From contig NZ_AEGR01000052.1 of assembly GCF_000211835.1 (NCBI RefSeq), forward strand, positions 1 to 64,000: a DNA stretch of 64,000 nt, read 5' to 3'. How positions within the stretch are numbered: the first letter of the stretch is position 1; every line of letters starts with the position of its first letter. A program made the position numbers and the translations under genes. The notes beneath the pieces were generated by a model. That model saw only the letters and a program-made list of their open reading frames with translations, had not been told where the DNA came from and made no database searches. Of this stretch, positions 9,000 to 17,874 are shown piece after piece. This stretch comes from Hylemonella gracilis ATCC 19624. Its GTDB lineage: Bacteria; Pseudomonadota; Gammaproteobacteria; Burkholderiales; Burkholderiaceae_C.

Positions 9000-11009
9000 A
9001 TGAGTGAGTCCATGAGGGCGCACGTGGCCCAGGGCGTCGCCGAGCCGGTGGAACGCGGCGCGCGGGTGCCCCTGATCGAATTGCGCGGCATCACCAAGAC
9101 CTACCGCAACGGCGAACTCGCCACGCGCGTCTTGCACGGCATCGACGTGACGATTTATCCGGGCGAATTGGTCGCCATCGTCGGTGCCTCGGGTTCCGGC
9201 AAGTCGACCCTGATGAACATCCTGGGCTGCCTGGACCAGCCCACCACGGGCAGCTACCGCTTCATGGGCCGCGACGTGGCGGCGTTGTCGCGCGACGAGC
9301 TGGCCGCGCTGCGGCGCGATGCCTTTGGCTTCGTGTTCCAGAGCTACAACCTGATCGCCACCGGCACGGCGGCCGACAACGTGGAGGTGCCCGCGGTCTA
9401 CGCGGGCGCGCCGCCTCAAGAGCGACGGGAGCGGGCCGGTGAGTTGCTGGAGACGCTGGGCCTGGGTGAGCGCAGTCACCACAAACCCAACCAGCTGTCA
9501 GGCGGTCAACAGCAACGCGTGTCCATCGCTCGCGCCTTGATGAACGGTGGCCCGGTCATCTTGGCCGACGAACCCACGGGCGCGCTCGACAGCAAGACGG
9601 GCGAGGAGGTCATGGCCTTGCTCAAGAGCCTGGCCAGCCAGGGGCACACCGTCATCATCATCACGCACTCGGCCGAAGTGGCCGCGAACGCGCAGCGCGT
9701 CATTGAAATCAAGGATGGTCACATCGTCGCGGACCCGGGGCCAGCGCCTCAACTCCGGCAAGATGCCCGGCCCAAGACCTCGTATTGGGCGCAGCACTCC
9801 GGCCGTGTCTCCTACACCGACGAGCTGATCGAAGCGGCCAGGACGGCGGTGCGGGCCCTGCGCTCCAACGTCTTTCGGGCGGTGCTCACGCTGCTGGGCA
9901 TTGTGATTGGCGTGGCCTCGGTGATCGCCATGCTGGCCATCGGGGACGGCGCCAAGCAGGTGGTGATTGAGCGCATCAGCGCCATGGGCAGCAATCTGCT
10001 GCTGGTGCGCCCAGGCGCGCCCAATTCGCGAGGTTTTTCCAACGTGGCCACGCTGGTGCTGGCCGACGTGCAGGCCATCAACCGCGAAGTACCCAATGTG
10101 CTGGCCGCGGTGCCCGAGCAAAACAGCAACGCCACCTTGCGGTACCGCGACGCGGACTACAGCAGCAGCGTGCTCGGCACCTCCTGGCAGTACCCGCAGG
10201 TGCGGCAATGGCTGCCGTCCAGCGGCTCTTTCTTCACCGAGGAAGATCAGCAGAACTACGCCACCGTGGCCGTACTGGGGCAGACCGTGGCGCGCGCCCT
10301 CTTTCCCGGAGGGCAGGACCCGGTCGGTGAATTCATCCTGGTCAACAACCTGGTGTTCCAGGTGGTGGGCGTGATGAGCGCGCGGGGCGCCTCGCCCTTT
10401 GGTCAAGACCAGGACGACGTGGTGCTGGTGCCTTACGAGACCAGCCAGTTGCGTCTCTCTGGCCAGCGTTTCCTGCGCAACGTGACCGTGGCGGTGCAGG
10501 ACGTCAGCCGCATTGACGAGACGCAGGCGGCGGTCGAGGCCTTGCTGGCCCAGCGCCATGGCGTGATCGACTTCCAGCTGCGCAACATGGCATCCATCAT
10601 CGAGACGGCCAGCGAGACCCAGGACACCATGACGGTGCTGCTCGGCTCCATCGCGGCGATCTCGTTGCTGGTGGGTGGCATCGGCGTGATGAACATCATG
10701 CTGGTGAGCGTGACCGAGCGCACGCGCGAGATTGGCATCCGCATGGCCACGGGCGCGCACGAGCGCCACATCCTGCAGCAATTCTTGATCGAAGCCTTGC
10801 TGGTGTCCGCGCTGGGCGGCCTGATCGGCGTGTTCATCGGCTTGGGCGTTGCCGCCGTGATCGCCGCGGCCGGCACGCCGGTGCAGTATTCGGTTGCCCC
10901 CGTGGTGCTGGCCTTTGGTTGTGCCTTCGCGACCGGTCTGGTCTTCGGTTACCTGCCCGCGCGCAAGGCCGCGCGGCTGGACCCGGTGGTGGCCTTGGCC
11001 TCGGAATGA
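9000..11009 (+). CDS. macB: MacB-type ABC transporter, fused ATPase and permease
   Basis: 669 residues. The N-terminal ABC domain has Walker [10 protein letters not shown], signature [15 protein letters not shown] and Walker [15 protein letters not shown] transmembrane helix ([20 protein letters not shown]) leads to the MacB periplasmic core and then an FtsX-type permease with three helices, including [28 protein letters not shown]. MacB is a mechanotransmitter that powers export through MacA and an outer-membrane factor. I start at ATG 9000; an in-frame GTG at 8979 overlapping the macA stop is an alternative. Substrate is unknown (macrolide, peptide or siderophore export are family roles). 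Confidence 0.93.
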   Translation: MSESMRAHVAQGVAEPVERGARVPLIELRGITKTYRNGELATRVLHGIDVTIYPGELVAIVGASGSGKSTLMNILGCLDQPTTGSYRFMGRDVAALSRDELAALRRDAFGFVFQSYNLIATGTAADNVEVPAVYAGAPPQERRERAGELLETLGLGERSHHKPNQLSGGQQQRVSIARALMNGGPVILADEPTGALDSKTGEEVMALLKSLASQGHTVIIITHSAEVAANAQRVIEIKDGHIVADPGPAPQLRQDARPKTSYWAQHSGRVSYTDELIEAARTAVRALRSNVFRAVLTLLGIVIGVASVIAMLAIGDGAKQVVIERISAMGSNLLLVRPGAPNSRGFSNVATLVLADVQAINREVPNVLAAVPEQNSNATLRYRDADYSSSVLGTSWQYPQVRQWLPSSGSFFTEEDQQNYATVAVLGQTVARALFPGGQDPVGEFILVNNLVFQVVGVMSARGASPFGQDQDDVVLVPYETSQLRLSGQRFLRNVTVAVQDVSRIDETQAAVEALLAQRHGVIDFQLRNMASIIETASETQDTMTVLLGSIAAISLLVGGIGVMNIMLVSVTERTREIGIRMATGAHERHILQQFLIEALLVSALGGLIGVFIGLGVAAVIAAAGTPVQYSVAPVVLAFGCAFATGLVFGYLPARKAARLDPVVALASE

Positions 11010-11021
11010 GCGAGGCCACCG

Positions 11022-12527
11022 ATGGCAACAGGCATGAAGTGTCGTGACATGAAACCCACACCCACCCAGACCCAGGGGCACGCGGGCCGCCGCCTGGGCT
11101 TGCTCTTGCCCGTGGCTCTGTTGCTACAGGCCTGCGCCAGCACGGCCCCGCCGGCCGATCCGGCCGGGGCGGCGGCGCGCGCCAAGGTGCAGATGCCCGC
11201 GGGCTGGCGGGTTGATGCGCCCGCCGCCGAGTCGCCCTTGATCGACGGCGGCTGGTGGACGGCTTTCCAGTCGCCCGCCCTGGAGCGCTTGATCACCGAA
11301 GCACAGGGGGACAGCGCCGAGTTGCGCATCGCCTACGAACGCATCCGCCAGGCGGAGATCACCTTGCGCCAGAGCGGCGCCTCGCGCTGGCCCTCGGTGA
11401 ACGCCAGCGCCGGTGCTTCGCGCAGCCGCAGCAGCACGGCGGGGGTGGAGACCACGCGCGAGTCGACGAACTTGGGCGTGTCGGCCAGCTATGAGGTGGA
11501 CCTCTGGGGCCGCGTCGCCGACAGCGTTCGCGCTGGCAACGCCAGCCTGCGCGCGAGCCAGCACGACTGGCAGGCCGCGCGCCTGAGCTTGCTGGCCGGC
11601 GTGGCGGGTCAGTACTTCCAGTGGCTGGGCTTGAGCGAGCGCGTGGCTTTGGCGCAGGCGAATCTGGCTCGGACCGAGCGCCTGCTGACCATCGTGGAAT
11701 CCCGGCTGCGCAATGGCGTGGCCACGCCGCTGGAGGTTTCGCAGCAGCGCAGCACCTTGTTGAGTCAGCGTGTCAGCTTGCTGGCCTTGCAGCAGCAGCG
11801 CAGCCAAAGCGCCACCGCGCTGGCCCTGTTGCTGGGGCGCCAGCCCATCGGTTTCTCGCCCGAGGCTTACCTGTCGGCCTCGGGCGACGCCACCGCCGTG
11901 GCCTCCAACGACTTCGCGGCCTTGCGCGTGCCCGAGCTGGCGCCCGGCTTGCCGGCGGCCTTGTTGACGCGCCGCCCCGACCTCGCCGCCGCCGAGGCGC
12001 AATTGGCCGCGGCCGATGCCAACGTGGACGCGGCGCGCGCGGCCTTGCTGCCCACGGCCTCCTTGTCCGCGTCGAGCACCATGACGTCGGCCAGTCTGTT
12101 CAGTCTGGCCGATCCCACGCGCGGCATCTCGCTGGGCCTGTCCCTGGCGCAGAGCCTCTTTGACGGGGGCCGTCAGCGCGCGCAAGTGCAGCTGAGCGAA
12201 TCCCAGCGGTTGGTGTTGATCGAAAACTACGGCCAGGCCGTGCGCACGGCGGTCAAGGAAGTGGGTGACGCCCTGGGGCAGGCCGGCTACAGCCAGCAGC
12301 AGGAGGACCTGCAGCGCGAACTCGTGGCGCAAGCCCAAGCCTCGTTGCGCTTGGCTGAATTGCGCTACCGCGAGGGCAGCGGTGACTTGATGTCCTTGCT
12401 GGACGCGCAGCGCAGCTTGTTCAGCGCCCAGGACAACCTGAGCGTGCAGCGCTTGGCTCGCCTGCAGGCGGTGCTGGATCTGTACAAGGCCCTGGGCGGG
12501 GACTGGGCTGCGCCGCCCAAGGTCTGA
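11022..12527 (+). CDS. NodT-family outer-membrane efflux lipoprotein
   Basis: 501 residues of the TolC-like RND/MacB outer-membrane factor family. A signal peptide ends in a lipobox (LLLQAC), so it is likely lipid-anchored. Two OEP repeats are visible, with family segments such as GGWWTAFQSPALERLI, SASYEVDLWGRV and LLTRRPDLAAAEAQLAAADANVDAARAA. GAGG lies six bases upstream of ATG 11022, which decides the start; ATG 11049 also remains possible. It follows macB by 12 bp and completes the tripartite pump. Confidence 0.92.
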   Translation: MATGMKCRDMKPTPTQTQGHAGRRLGLLLPVALLLQACASTAPPADPAGAAARAKVQMPAGWRVDAPAAESPLIDGGWWTAFQSPALERLITEAQGDSAELRIAYERIRQAEITLRQSGASRWPSVNASAGASRSRSSTAGVETTRESTNLGVSASYEVDLWGRVADSVRAGNASLRASQHDWQAARLSLLAGVAGQYFQWLGLSERVALAQANLARTERLLTIVESRLRNGVATPLEVSQQRSTLLSQRVSLLALQQQRSQSATALALLLGRQPIGFSPEAYLSASGDATAVASNDFAALRVPELAPGLPAALLTRRPDLAAAEAQLAAADANVDAARAALLPTASLSASSTMTSASLFSLADPTRGISLGLSLAQSLFDGGRQRAQVQLSESQRLVLIENYGQAVRTAVKEVGDALGQAGYSQQQEDLQRELVAQAQASLRLAELRYREGSGDLMSLLDAQRSLFSAQDNLSVQRLARLQAVLDLYKALGGDWAAPPKV

Positions 12528-12665
12528 CGCCGTTCTCAGGCAGCGGCCAATGCCAATGCCCAGCCGGGCAGGGCCGGGGCGTGCATCGCCGCCCTTGTTC
12601 TGGCTGTGTCATGGGGCTGGGGCCGCGACCATTCCGAGGGCCGTTTACCCGGCATTTACCTCGAA

Positions 12666-12684
12666 GTGAATGAGAATGATTTTT
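12666..12684 (+). promoter_or_regulatory. Fur-box-like operator ahead of the PepSY/flavin operon
   Basis: The 19-mer GTGAATGAGAATGATTTTT agrees with the classical Fur consensus GATAATGATAATCATTATC at 13 of 19 positions by hand count. It lies 20 bp before the GTG start of the PepSY gene, overlapping where a promoter should be. It predicts repression of the downstream five-gene operon when iron is plentiful. Confidence 0.65.
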
Positions 12685-12704
12685 AAATAGATATACTCCC
12701 CAGC

Positions 12705-13388
12705 GTGAAAACCCCCGGAGCCTCCTCTTTGCCCGCCGAAGCCGTCCCGCGTTCCGCCGCATCCCAGCGCGCGTGGTGGCTCAAGACCTTGCACCAATGG
12801 CACTGGATCAGTTCGGCCCTGTGCCTGATCGGCATGCTGCTGTTCGCTTTCACCGGCATCACGCTCAACCACGCGGCCGACATCGCCGCCAAGCCCGAGG
12901 TGACGCGGCGTGAGGTGCAGCTTCCTCCTGAATTGCTGGCCTTGCTGCGTGGCGCGGCGGCCGCCGAAACGCCCGCCGGTGACGATGCCCCTTTGCCGCC
13001 CGCAGTGAGGACGTGGCTGAACGGCGCGCTGTCGCTGGACTTGCCCGCGGAGGCTCCCGCCGAGTGGTCGCCCGAGGAGGTTTACCTGCCCTTGCCGCGC
13101 CCCGGAGGCGATGCCTGGCTGCGCATCACGCGTGACGCGGGCGAAGTGGAGTACGAGTTGACGGACCGGGGCTGGATTTCCTGGCTCAACGACTTGCACA
13201 AGGGCCGTCACACCGGCTGGGCCTGGAAGTGGTTCATCGATGTGTTTTCCGTCGCGTGCCTGTTGTTCTCCATCACGGGCCTGCTGATCCTCAAGTTCCA
13301 TGCGGCCAACCGCCCCAGCACCTGGCCCCTCGTCGGTCTGGGGTTGATCGCGCCGTTGTTGTTGCTCATTCTGTTTGTCCATTCCTGA
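12705..13388 (+). CDS. PepSY-associated TM-helix membrane protein
   Basis: 227 residues. The N-terminal motif RAWWLKTLHQWHWISSALCLIGMLLFAFTG is a PepSY-TM helix with conserved histidines. A periplasmic region follows, then a second helix pair (HTGWAWKWFIDVFSVACLLFSITGLLIL and a C-terminal LIAPLLLLILFV). Such proteins act as inner-membrane electron carriers, often in ferric-siderophore reduction. The start codon is GTG at 12705, giving MKTPGASS. It is the first gene of an operon with DUF2271, DUF4198, apbE and a flavoreductase, behind a Fur-like site. Confidence 0.85.
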   Translation: MKTPGASSLPAEAVPRSAASQRAWWLKTLHQWHWISSALCLIGMLLFAFTGITLNHAADIAAKPEVTRREVQLPPELLALLRGAAAAETPAGDDAPLPPAVRTWLNGALSLDLPAEAPAEWSPEEVYLPLPRPGGDAWLRITRDAGEVEYELTDRGWISWLNDLHKGRHTGWAWKWFIDVFSVACLLFSITGLLILKFHAANRPSTWPLVGLGLIAPLLLLILFVHS

Positions 13389-13407
13389 AGCGAGGAGTTT
13401 CCTGCCC

Positions 13408-13986
13408 ATGTTGCCTGCCATGACGATCTCTTACACCAGCGCTCGGCCCGCCACTGGCATGGCCCGCGCCCTGCCTTGGGCCGCGCCGCTGGTCGCCGCC
13501 TTTGGCCCCGCGGCGGTGTTCGCGGCCGACCTGTCGCTCACCGTGGAAGTGCCGCGCCTGGACGTGGCCGAGTACCACCGGCCCTACGTGGCGATCTGGA
13601 TCGAGAAGCCCGACCAAAGCTTCGCCGGCAACCTGGCCGTCTGGTACGACCTCAAGATGCGCAACAAGGAAGGCACCAAGTGGCTCAAGGACATGCGGTC
13701 CTGGTGGCGCAAGAGCGGACGTGAACTCGACATGCCCGTGGACGGCATCAGCGGCGCCACCCGCGCGCCGGGCGCGCACACGGTGAGCTTTGGCGACAAC
13801 AGCGTGCTCAAGTCCCTGCCCGCGGGTGAGTACCAGCTCGTGATCGAGGCCGCGCGTGAAGTCGGTGGACGCGAGCTGCTGCGCCTGCCTTTCGTCTGGC
13901 CCGCCAAGCCTGGTGCCAAGGCCATCAGCAGCGAGGCCCGCGGCGAGACCGAGCTGGGCGCGGTCAGCGTGACGGTGAAGCCGTGA
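13408..13986 (+). CDS. DUF2271 periplasmic protein
   Basis: 192 residues. A signal peptide (ALPWAAPLVAAFGPAAVFAAD) precedes a beta-rich domain with YVAIWIEKPDQSFAGNLAVWYD, KWLKDMRSWWRKSGR and DGISGATRAPG, characteristic of DUF2271. ATG 13408 has a GAGGAG site 12-16 bp upstream. DUF2271 proteins are commonly encoded beside PepSY membrane proteins and ApbE. The SGAT segment recalls flavin-attachment motifs (D-x-x-S-G-A-T), so it may be a substrate of ApbE; that is inference. Confidence 0.85.
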   Translation: MLPAMTISYTSARPATGMARALPWAAPLVAAFGPAAVFAADLSLTVEVPRLDVAEYHRPYVAIWIEKPDQSFAGNLAVWYDLKMRNKEGTKWLKDMRSWWRKSGRELDMPVDGISGATRAPGAHTVSFGDNSVLKSLPAGEYQLVIEAAREVGGRELLRLPFVWPAKPGAKAISSEARGETELGAVSVTVKP

Positions 13987-14039
13987 CTCTGCCGGGAAGT
14001 CTGCAAGCCAATTCAACGAATCTGCAAGGAAACCGACCC

Positions 14040-14969
14040 ATGAAGAAACACCTCTCCCGTCTCGCATCCACGGTCGCGCTCGCGGTCTCGGCCGCCGCGC
14101 TGTGGCTGCCCACGGCCGCGCAGGCCCATCGCTCCTGGCTGCTGCCCTCGGGCACCGTGTTCGCCGGGCAGGATCCCTGGGTGACCGTGGACGCCGCCGT
14201 CTCCAATGACATCTTTTACTTTGAGCACTTCCCGGGCAATCTTGAGAACCTGGTCGTCATTGGCCCCGATGGCAAGCCGGTCGAAGCCCAGAACCAGGCC
14301 AAGGGCCGCTATCGCAGCGTGTTCGACGTGAAGCTGGAGCAGGCCGGTACCTACCGCATTGCCCTGGTCAATGACAGCCTGAACGCCAGCTACAAGGTCG
14401 GCAACGAAACCAAGCGCGTGCGCGGCACGGCCGAGAGCCTGCGCAAGGACATCCCCAAGGACGCTCAGGATGTGCGCGTGACGCGCTCGCAGACCCGCAT
14501 TGAGACCTTCGTGACGCGCGGCAAGCCCAGCGGCGAGGCCCTCAAGCCCACGGGCCGCGGCATCGAACTGGTGGCCGTGACGCATCCCAATGACCTGGTC
14601 GCCGGTGAGACCGCGACCTTCCGCTTCCTGGACGACGGCAAGCCCGCTGCGGGCTATGGCGTGACCGTGATCCTGGCTGGCAAGCGCTACCAGGACAAGC
14701 TGACCGAGCTGAACCTGGACACCGACAAGAACGGCGAGATCAAGGTCAAGTGGCCGCAAGCCGGCATGTACTGGTTGGAGGTGGAGCCCGCGCGCCCGGC
14801 CGCTCCGCAAGGCGGTCCGCAGGCGGGCGGCCCCGGCATGCAGCCCGGTCCGAATGGTCAGGGTGGTCCTGGCATGCAAGGCGGTCCTGGCCCCGGCCCC
14901 GGCGGCACGCTGGACAAGCCGGCCCGCCGCGTGGGCTACAGCCTGACGCTCGAAGTCCTGCCGCAATAA
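14040..14969 (+). CDS. DUF4198 periplasmic protein
   Basis: 309 residues. A signal peptide cleaves after AAQA, immediately exposing HRSWLLPS, as in DUF4198 proteins whose mature end starts with a histidine. The domain contains VTVDAAVSNDIFYFEHFP and LVAVTHPNDLVAGETATFRFL. The last 60 residues include a Pro/Gly/Met-rich stretch near 265-295 that may bind metal or act as a linker. ATG 14040 (MKKHLSRL) gives a proper signal peptide, whereas the earlier in-frame start would not. It belongs to the Fur-linked operon. Confidence 0.85.
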   Translation: MKKHLSRLASTVALAVSAAALWLPTAAQAHRSWLLPSGTVFAGQDPWVTVDAAVSNDIFYFEHFPGNLENLVVIGPDGKPVEAQNQAKGRYRSVFDVKLEQAGTYRIALVNDSLNASYKVGNETKRVRGTAESLRKDIPKDAQDVRVTRSQTRIETFVTRGKPSGEALKPTGRGIELVAVTHPNDLVAGETATFRFLDDGKPAAGYGVTVILAGKRYQDKLTELNLDTDKNGEIKVKWPQAGMYWLEVEPARPAAPQGGPQAGGPGMQPGPNGQGGPGMQGGPGPGPGGTLDKPARRVGYSLTLEVLPQ

Positions 14970-15065
14970 GCGTATCGCCCGCGCGGGGCGCTGGGCCCGG
15001 TGTCGCGCTGCGTCGCGGCTGGGCTGCTTCCTGTCGGGCGCTGGACCTGCTGATTGGCCGATGGG

Positions 15066-16214
15066 ATGAGCCCCCCTGTTTGCGCCCCCGCTGCCGATGC
15101 CGTCCGGGTGCTGCTGCCCTTGCGTCTGGACGAGACCGTGATGCCCGTCCTCGGCGCGCGCCTTCACGGCGTGGACGGCGCCAGCATGGGCACGACTTGG
15201 CGCGTGCTCTGGGTGGCCGACGGAGGGCGAGCGGCCGATCAGCGGCATGAACAGGAAGCGGCGGTTCGCGCCGCGGTGCAGGCTGAGCTGGATTGTGTGA
15301 TCGCCCAGATGAGCCATTGGCGGCCCGATTCCGACCTGGGGCGGTTCAACCGCGCGTCGGCGGGCACGGTGGTCCGCTTGCCGACCGCCTTTGCCGAGGT
15401 GCTGAGTGCGGGCTTGCGGCTGGCCGACTTGTCCGGCGGCGCTTTCAACCCAGCGGCCGGTGCCTTGGTCAATCTCTGGGGCTTCGGCCCGTCCTCCGAT
15501 TTGCTCGATCCGCCCGGCGTGCACAAGCGTTACGACGAAGCGGGATTTCACATGCCCACGCAGGCGGCCGCGCAAACGGCGCTGGGGCTCTGCGATTGGC
15601 GTGCCTTGCGCTTTGATGGGCGGGACTGCATCGTCCAGCCCGGAGGCGTGCAGCTTGATTTTTCGGCCATCGCCAAGGGCTATGCCGTGGACCGCATCGT
15701 CTCGCGCTTGCGGGCCATGGGGCTGGCCCACCTGCTGGTCGAGGTGGGCGGGGAGCTGCGCGGCGCGGGCTATGGTCTGGGCGGGCAGCCCTGGTGGGTG
15801 GAGCTGGAGTCCCCCAGCGCCGCGTCTCACGCCGGGCTGCCGCGCACCCGCATCGCCTTGCATGGTCTGTCCGTCGCGACCTCGGGCGACTACCGTCGCT
15901 GCTACACCCGCGACGGCCAGCGTTTGCCCCACACCATTGATCCGCGCGATGGCCGTCCCATCGCGCATGGATTGGCCTCCGTCAGCGTGCTGCACGAGGA
16001 ATGCCTGTGGGCCGATGCCTGGAGTACGGCCTTGACCGTGCTGGGCCTGGAGCCTGGCCTGGCCCTGGCGCGCGAGCACGGCATCGCGGCGCTTTTCGTT
16101 CAGCGTGTGCAGCGCGAGCCTGACCAGGGCGGCGAAGGCGAGGCGTTCCGCGAGGTGCTCACGCCCGCCCTGCAAGCACTGGCCGGCGCCTCTGATGAAG
16201 ACGAGGCGCCCTGA
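15066..16214 (+). CDS. apbE: ApbE-type FAD:protein FMN transferase
   Basis: 382 residues. ApbE attaches FMN covalently to Thr/Ser of D-x-x-S-G-A-T-type motifs in exported proteins. Visible family motifs are GASMGTTWRV, MSHWRPDSDLGRFNR, LSGGAFNPAAGALVNLWGF, LDFSAIAKGYAVDRI, LVEVGGELRGAG, SGDYRRCY, HTIDPRDGRPI and SVSVLHEECLWADAWSTALTVLG. No clear lipoprotein signal precedes the domain, so export is uncertain. ATG 15066 is preferred to TTG 15054. Confidence 0.93.
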   Translation: MSPPVCAPAADAVRVLLPLRLDETVMPVLGARLHGVDGASMGTTWRVLWVADGGRAADQRHEQEAAVRAAVQAELDCVIAQMSHWRPDSDLGRFNRASAGTVVRLPTAFAEVLSAGLRLADLSGGAFNPAAGALVNLWGFGPSSDLLDPPGVHKRYDEAGFHMPTQAAAQTALGLCDWRALRFDGRDCIVQPGGVQLDFSAIAKGYAVDRIVSRLRAMGLAHLLVEVGGELRGAGYGLGGQPWWVELESPSAASHAGLPRTRIALHGLSVATSGDYRRCYTRDGQRLPHTIDPRDGRPIAHGLASVSVLHEECLWADAWSTALTVLGLEPGLALAREHGIAALFVQRVQREPDQGGEGEAFREVLTPALQALAGASDEDEAP

Positions 16215-16239
16215 CGCCGCGCCGCATGAAATGGTTCCG

Positions 16240-17760
16240 ATGAAGTTTGTTCAAGCCCTGCTCGTGCTGTTGGCTTACGGTGCCTTTTGCGCGCTGATCG
16301 TCTGGCGGCACCGCCAGCGTGCGCGGGCTGCCGCCCAACGCGCGCAAGCCCTGCTGCACAGCGCCGTGCCCGGATCGAGCGCAGGTGGCACGCTGTGGTG
16401 GGTGGTGCATGCCAGCCAGACCGGCCAGGCCGAGGCCTTGGCGGAGCAGACCGCGCAGGCTTTGCACAGCGCGGGGCTGGCGGTGCGCCTGCTGCCGCTG
16501 GGGCGCTTGCGTCGCGAGGATCTGCAAGGCATCGAGCGCCTGCTGTGCATCGTCAGCACCTATGGCGAGGGCGACGCGCCCGACAGCGCGGCGGTCTTCG
16601 TGCGCGATCTCATGGAGGCGCGTGGTCAGGCCGATGCGCAGCGTGCGGATGCACCTCCGCGCTTGGAAGCGTTGAAGTTTGGCGTGCTCGCCCTGGGCGA
16701 CCTCAGTTACGCGCAGTACTGCGGCTTTGGTCGCGCGCTGGATGACTGGTTGCAGGCGCGCGGCGCATCGCCCCTGTTCGAGCGCATCGAGGCCGACCGC
16801 ATGGCCCCCTCAGCCTTGCTGCGCTGGCGCGAACAGCTGGGCACCCTGATCGGGGCGCACGGCGTGGCGGGCGCGTCGGGTGTCGCGGACCTGCCCGATT
16901 GGGAGACTCCGCCGCTGCAAGCCTGGACCTTGCGCGCGCGCCGCCACCTCAACCCTGGCAGCGCGGGCGGACCCGTGCACCACCTCGAGTTCGTGCCTGA
17001 GCAGGGCGCCTTGCCGGTCTGGGAAGCGGGCGACTTGGCGCAGATCGAGGTGCCCGGCGCCCCCGGTGTGCCGCGCGACTACTCCATCGCCTCGGTCCCC
17101 GCCGATGGCGCCTTGCACCTGCTGGTGCGGCAGACCCGGCGCACGCAAGCCGATGGCAGCAGCATCCCCGGCCTGGCCTCGGGCTGGCTGACGGCGGCCG
17201 GCGAGCATGGCCTGTCCGTGAAGGGCCGCGCCATGCTGCGGCTGCGCGCGCACAGCGCTTTCCGTCAGGGCGCCAACGCCTCGCGTCCCCTGATCCTGAT
17301 CGGCAACGGCACCGGTCTGGCGGGCCTGCGCGCTCACATCCGCGCGCGGCTCGTCCAGTCAGCCCAACCTCAGCCTCAGCCTCAGCCGGTGGGCGGGGCG
17401 GGGCCAACGCTCTGGCTGATTTTTGGCGAGCGCCACGCCGCCACCGATGCCTATTACCGCGAGGAGTTGCAAGCCTGGGCCGCGCAAGGCTTGCTGCGGG
17501 TGGACTGGGTGTTTTCGCGCGAGCAAGCGCCAGCCCAGCTGGGCCAGCGCCGTTATGTTCAGCACGCCTTGCGCGATGCCGCGCCCGAGTTGCGCGATTG
17601 GGTGACCGGCGCGCGCGGACAGCCCGGCGCCGCGATCTATGTCTGCGGCAGCCTGCAGGGCATGGCGGGCGAGGTGGATGCCGCCTTGCGCGACATCTTG
17701 GGGGAAACCGATCTGCGCCAGCTCGCGGACGAAGGCCGCTACCGCCGCGACGTGTATTGA
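16240..17760 (+). CDS. Flavodoxin/FAD-binding sulfite-reductase-type flavoreductase
   Basis: 506 residues. One N-terminal membrane helix (MKFVQALLVLLAYGAFCALIVW) is followed by a flavodoxin domain (VHASQTGQAEALAEQ, STYGEGDAPD, LGDLSYAQYCGFGRALDDW), an FAD-binding barrel with RDYSIAS, and an NADP-binding domain (LIGNGTGLAGLRAHI, CGSLQGMAGEVDAAL). The CysJ/cytochrome P450 reductase architecture suggests transfer of electrons from NADPH via FAD and FMN. Being membrane-anchored, it probably feeds the PepSY protein in the same operon. An ATG at 16231 would add three residues. Confidence 0.88.
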   Translation: MKFVQALLVLLAYGAFCALIVWRHRQRARAAAQRAQALLHSAVPGSSAGGTLWWVVHASQTGQAEALAEQTAQALHSAGLAVRLLPLGRLRREDLQGIERLLCIVSTYGEGDAPDSAAVFVRDLMEARGQADAQRADAPPRLEALKFGVLALGDLSYAQYCGFGRALDDWLQARGASPLFERIEADRMAPSALLRWREQLGTLIGAHGVAGASGVADLPDWETPPLQAWTLRARRHLNPGSAGGPVHHLEFVPEQGALPVWEAGDLAQIEVPGAPGVPRDYSIASVPADGALHLLVRQTRRTQADGSSIPGLASGWLTAAGEHGLSVKGRAMLRLRAHSAFRQGANASRPLILIGNGTGLAGLRAHIRARLVQSAQPQPQPQPVGGAGPTLWLIFGERHAATDAYYREELQAWAAQGLLRVDWVFSREQAPAQLGQRRYVQHALRDAAPELRDWVTGARGQPGAAIYVCGSLQGMAGEVDAALRDILGETDLRQLADEGRYRRDVY

Positions 17761-17831
17761 GCGGCCGAAGGCCACAAAGCCGTTGCGCTCACCTGTTGCC
17801 CGCAGGGGATCATCGCTTCTGTCTTAGAATT

Positions 17832-17850
17832 GAGAACTATTTTTATTCTC
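17832..17850 (+). promoter_or_regulatory. Fur-box-like operator ahead of the imelysin operon
   Basis: The 19-mer GAGAACTATTTTTATTCTC is an imperfect palindrome with perfect GAGAA/TTCTC ends and matches the Fur consensus at 12 of 19 positions by hand count. It lies 24 bp upstream of the imelysin start. It is the second of three such sites in this iron region. Confidence 0.65.
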
Positions 17851-17874
17851 GAAATCGACCACCGAGGAAGCCGC

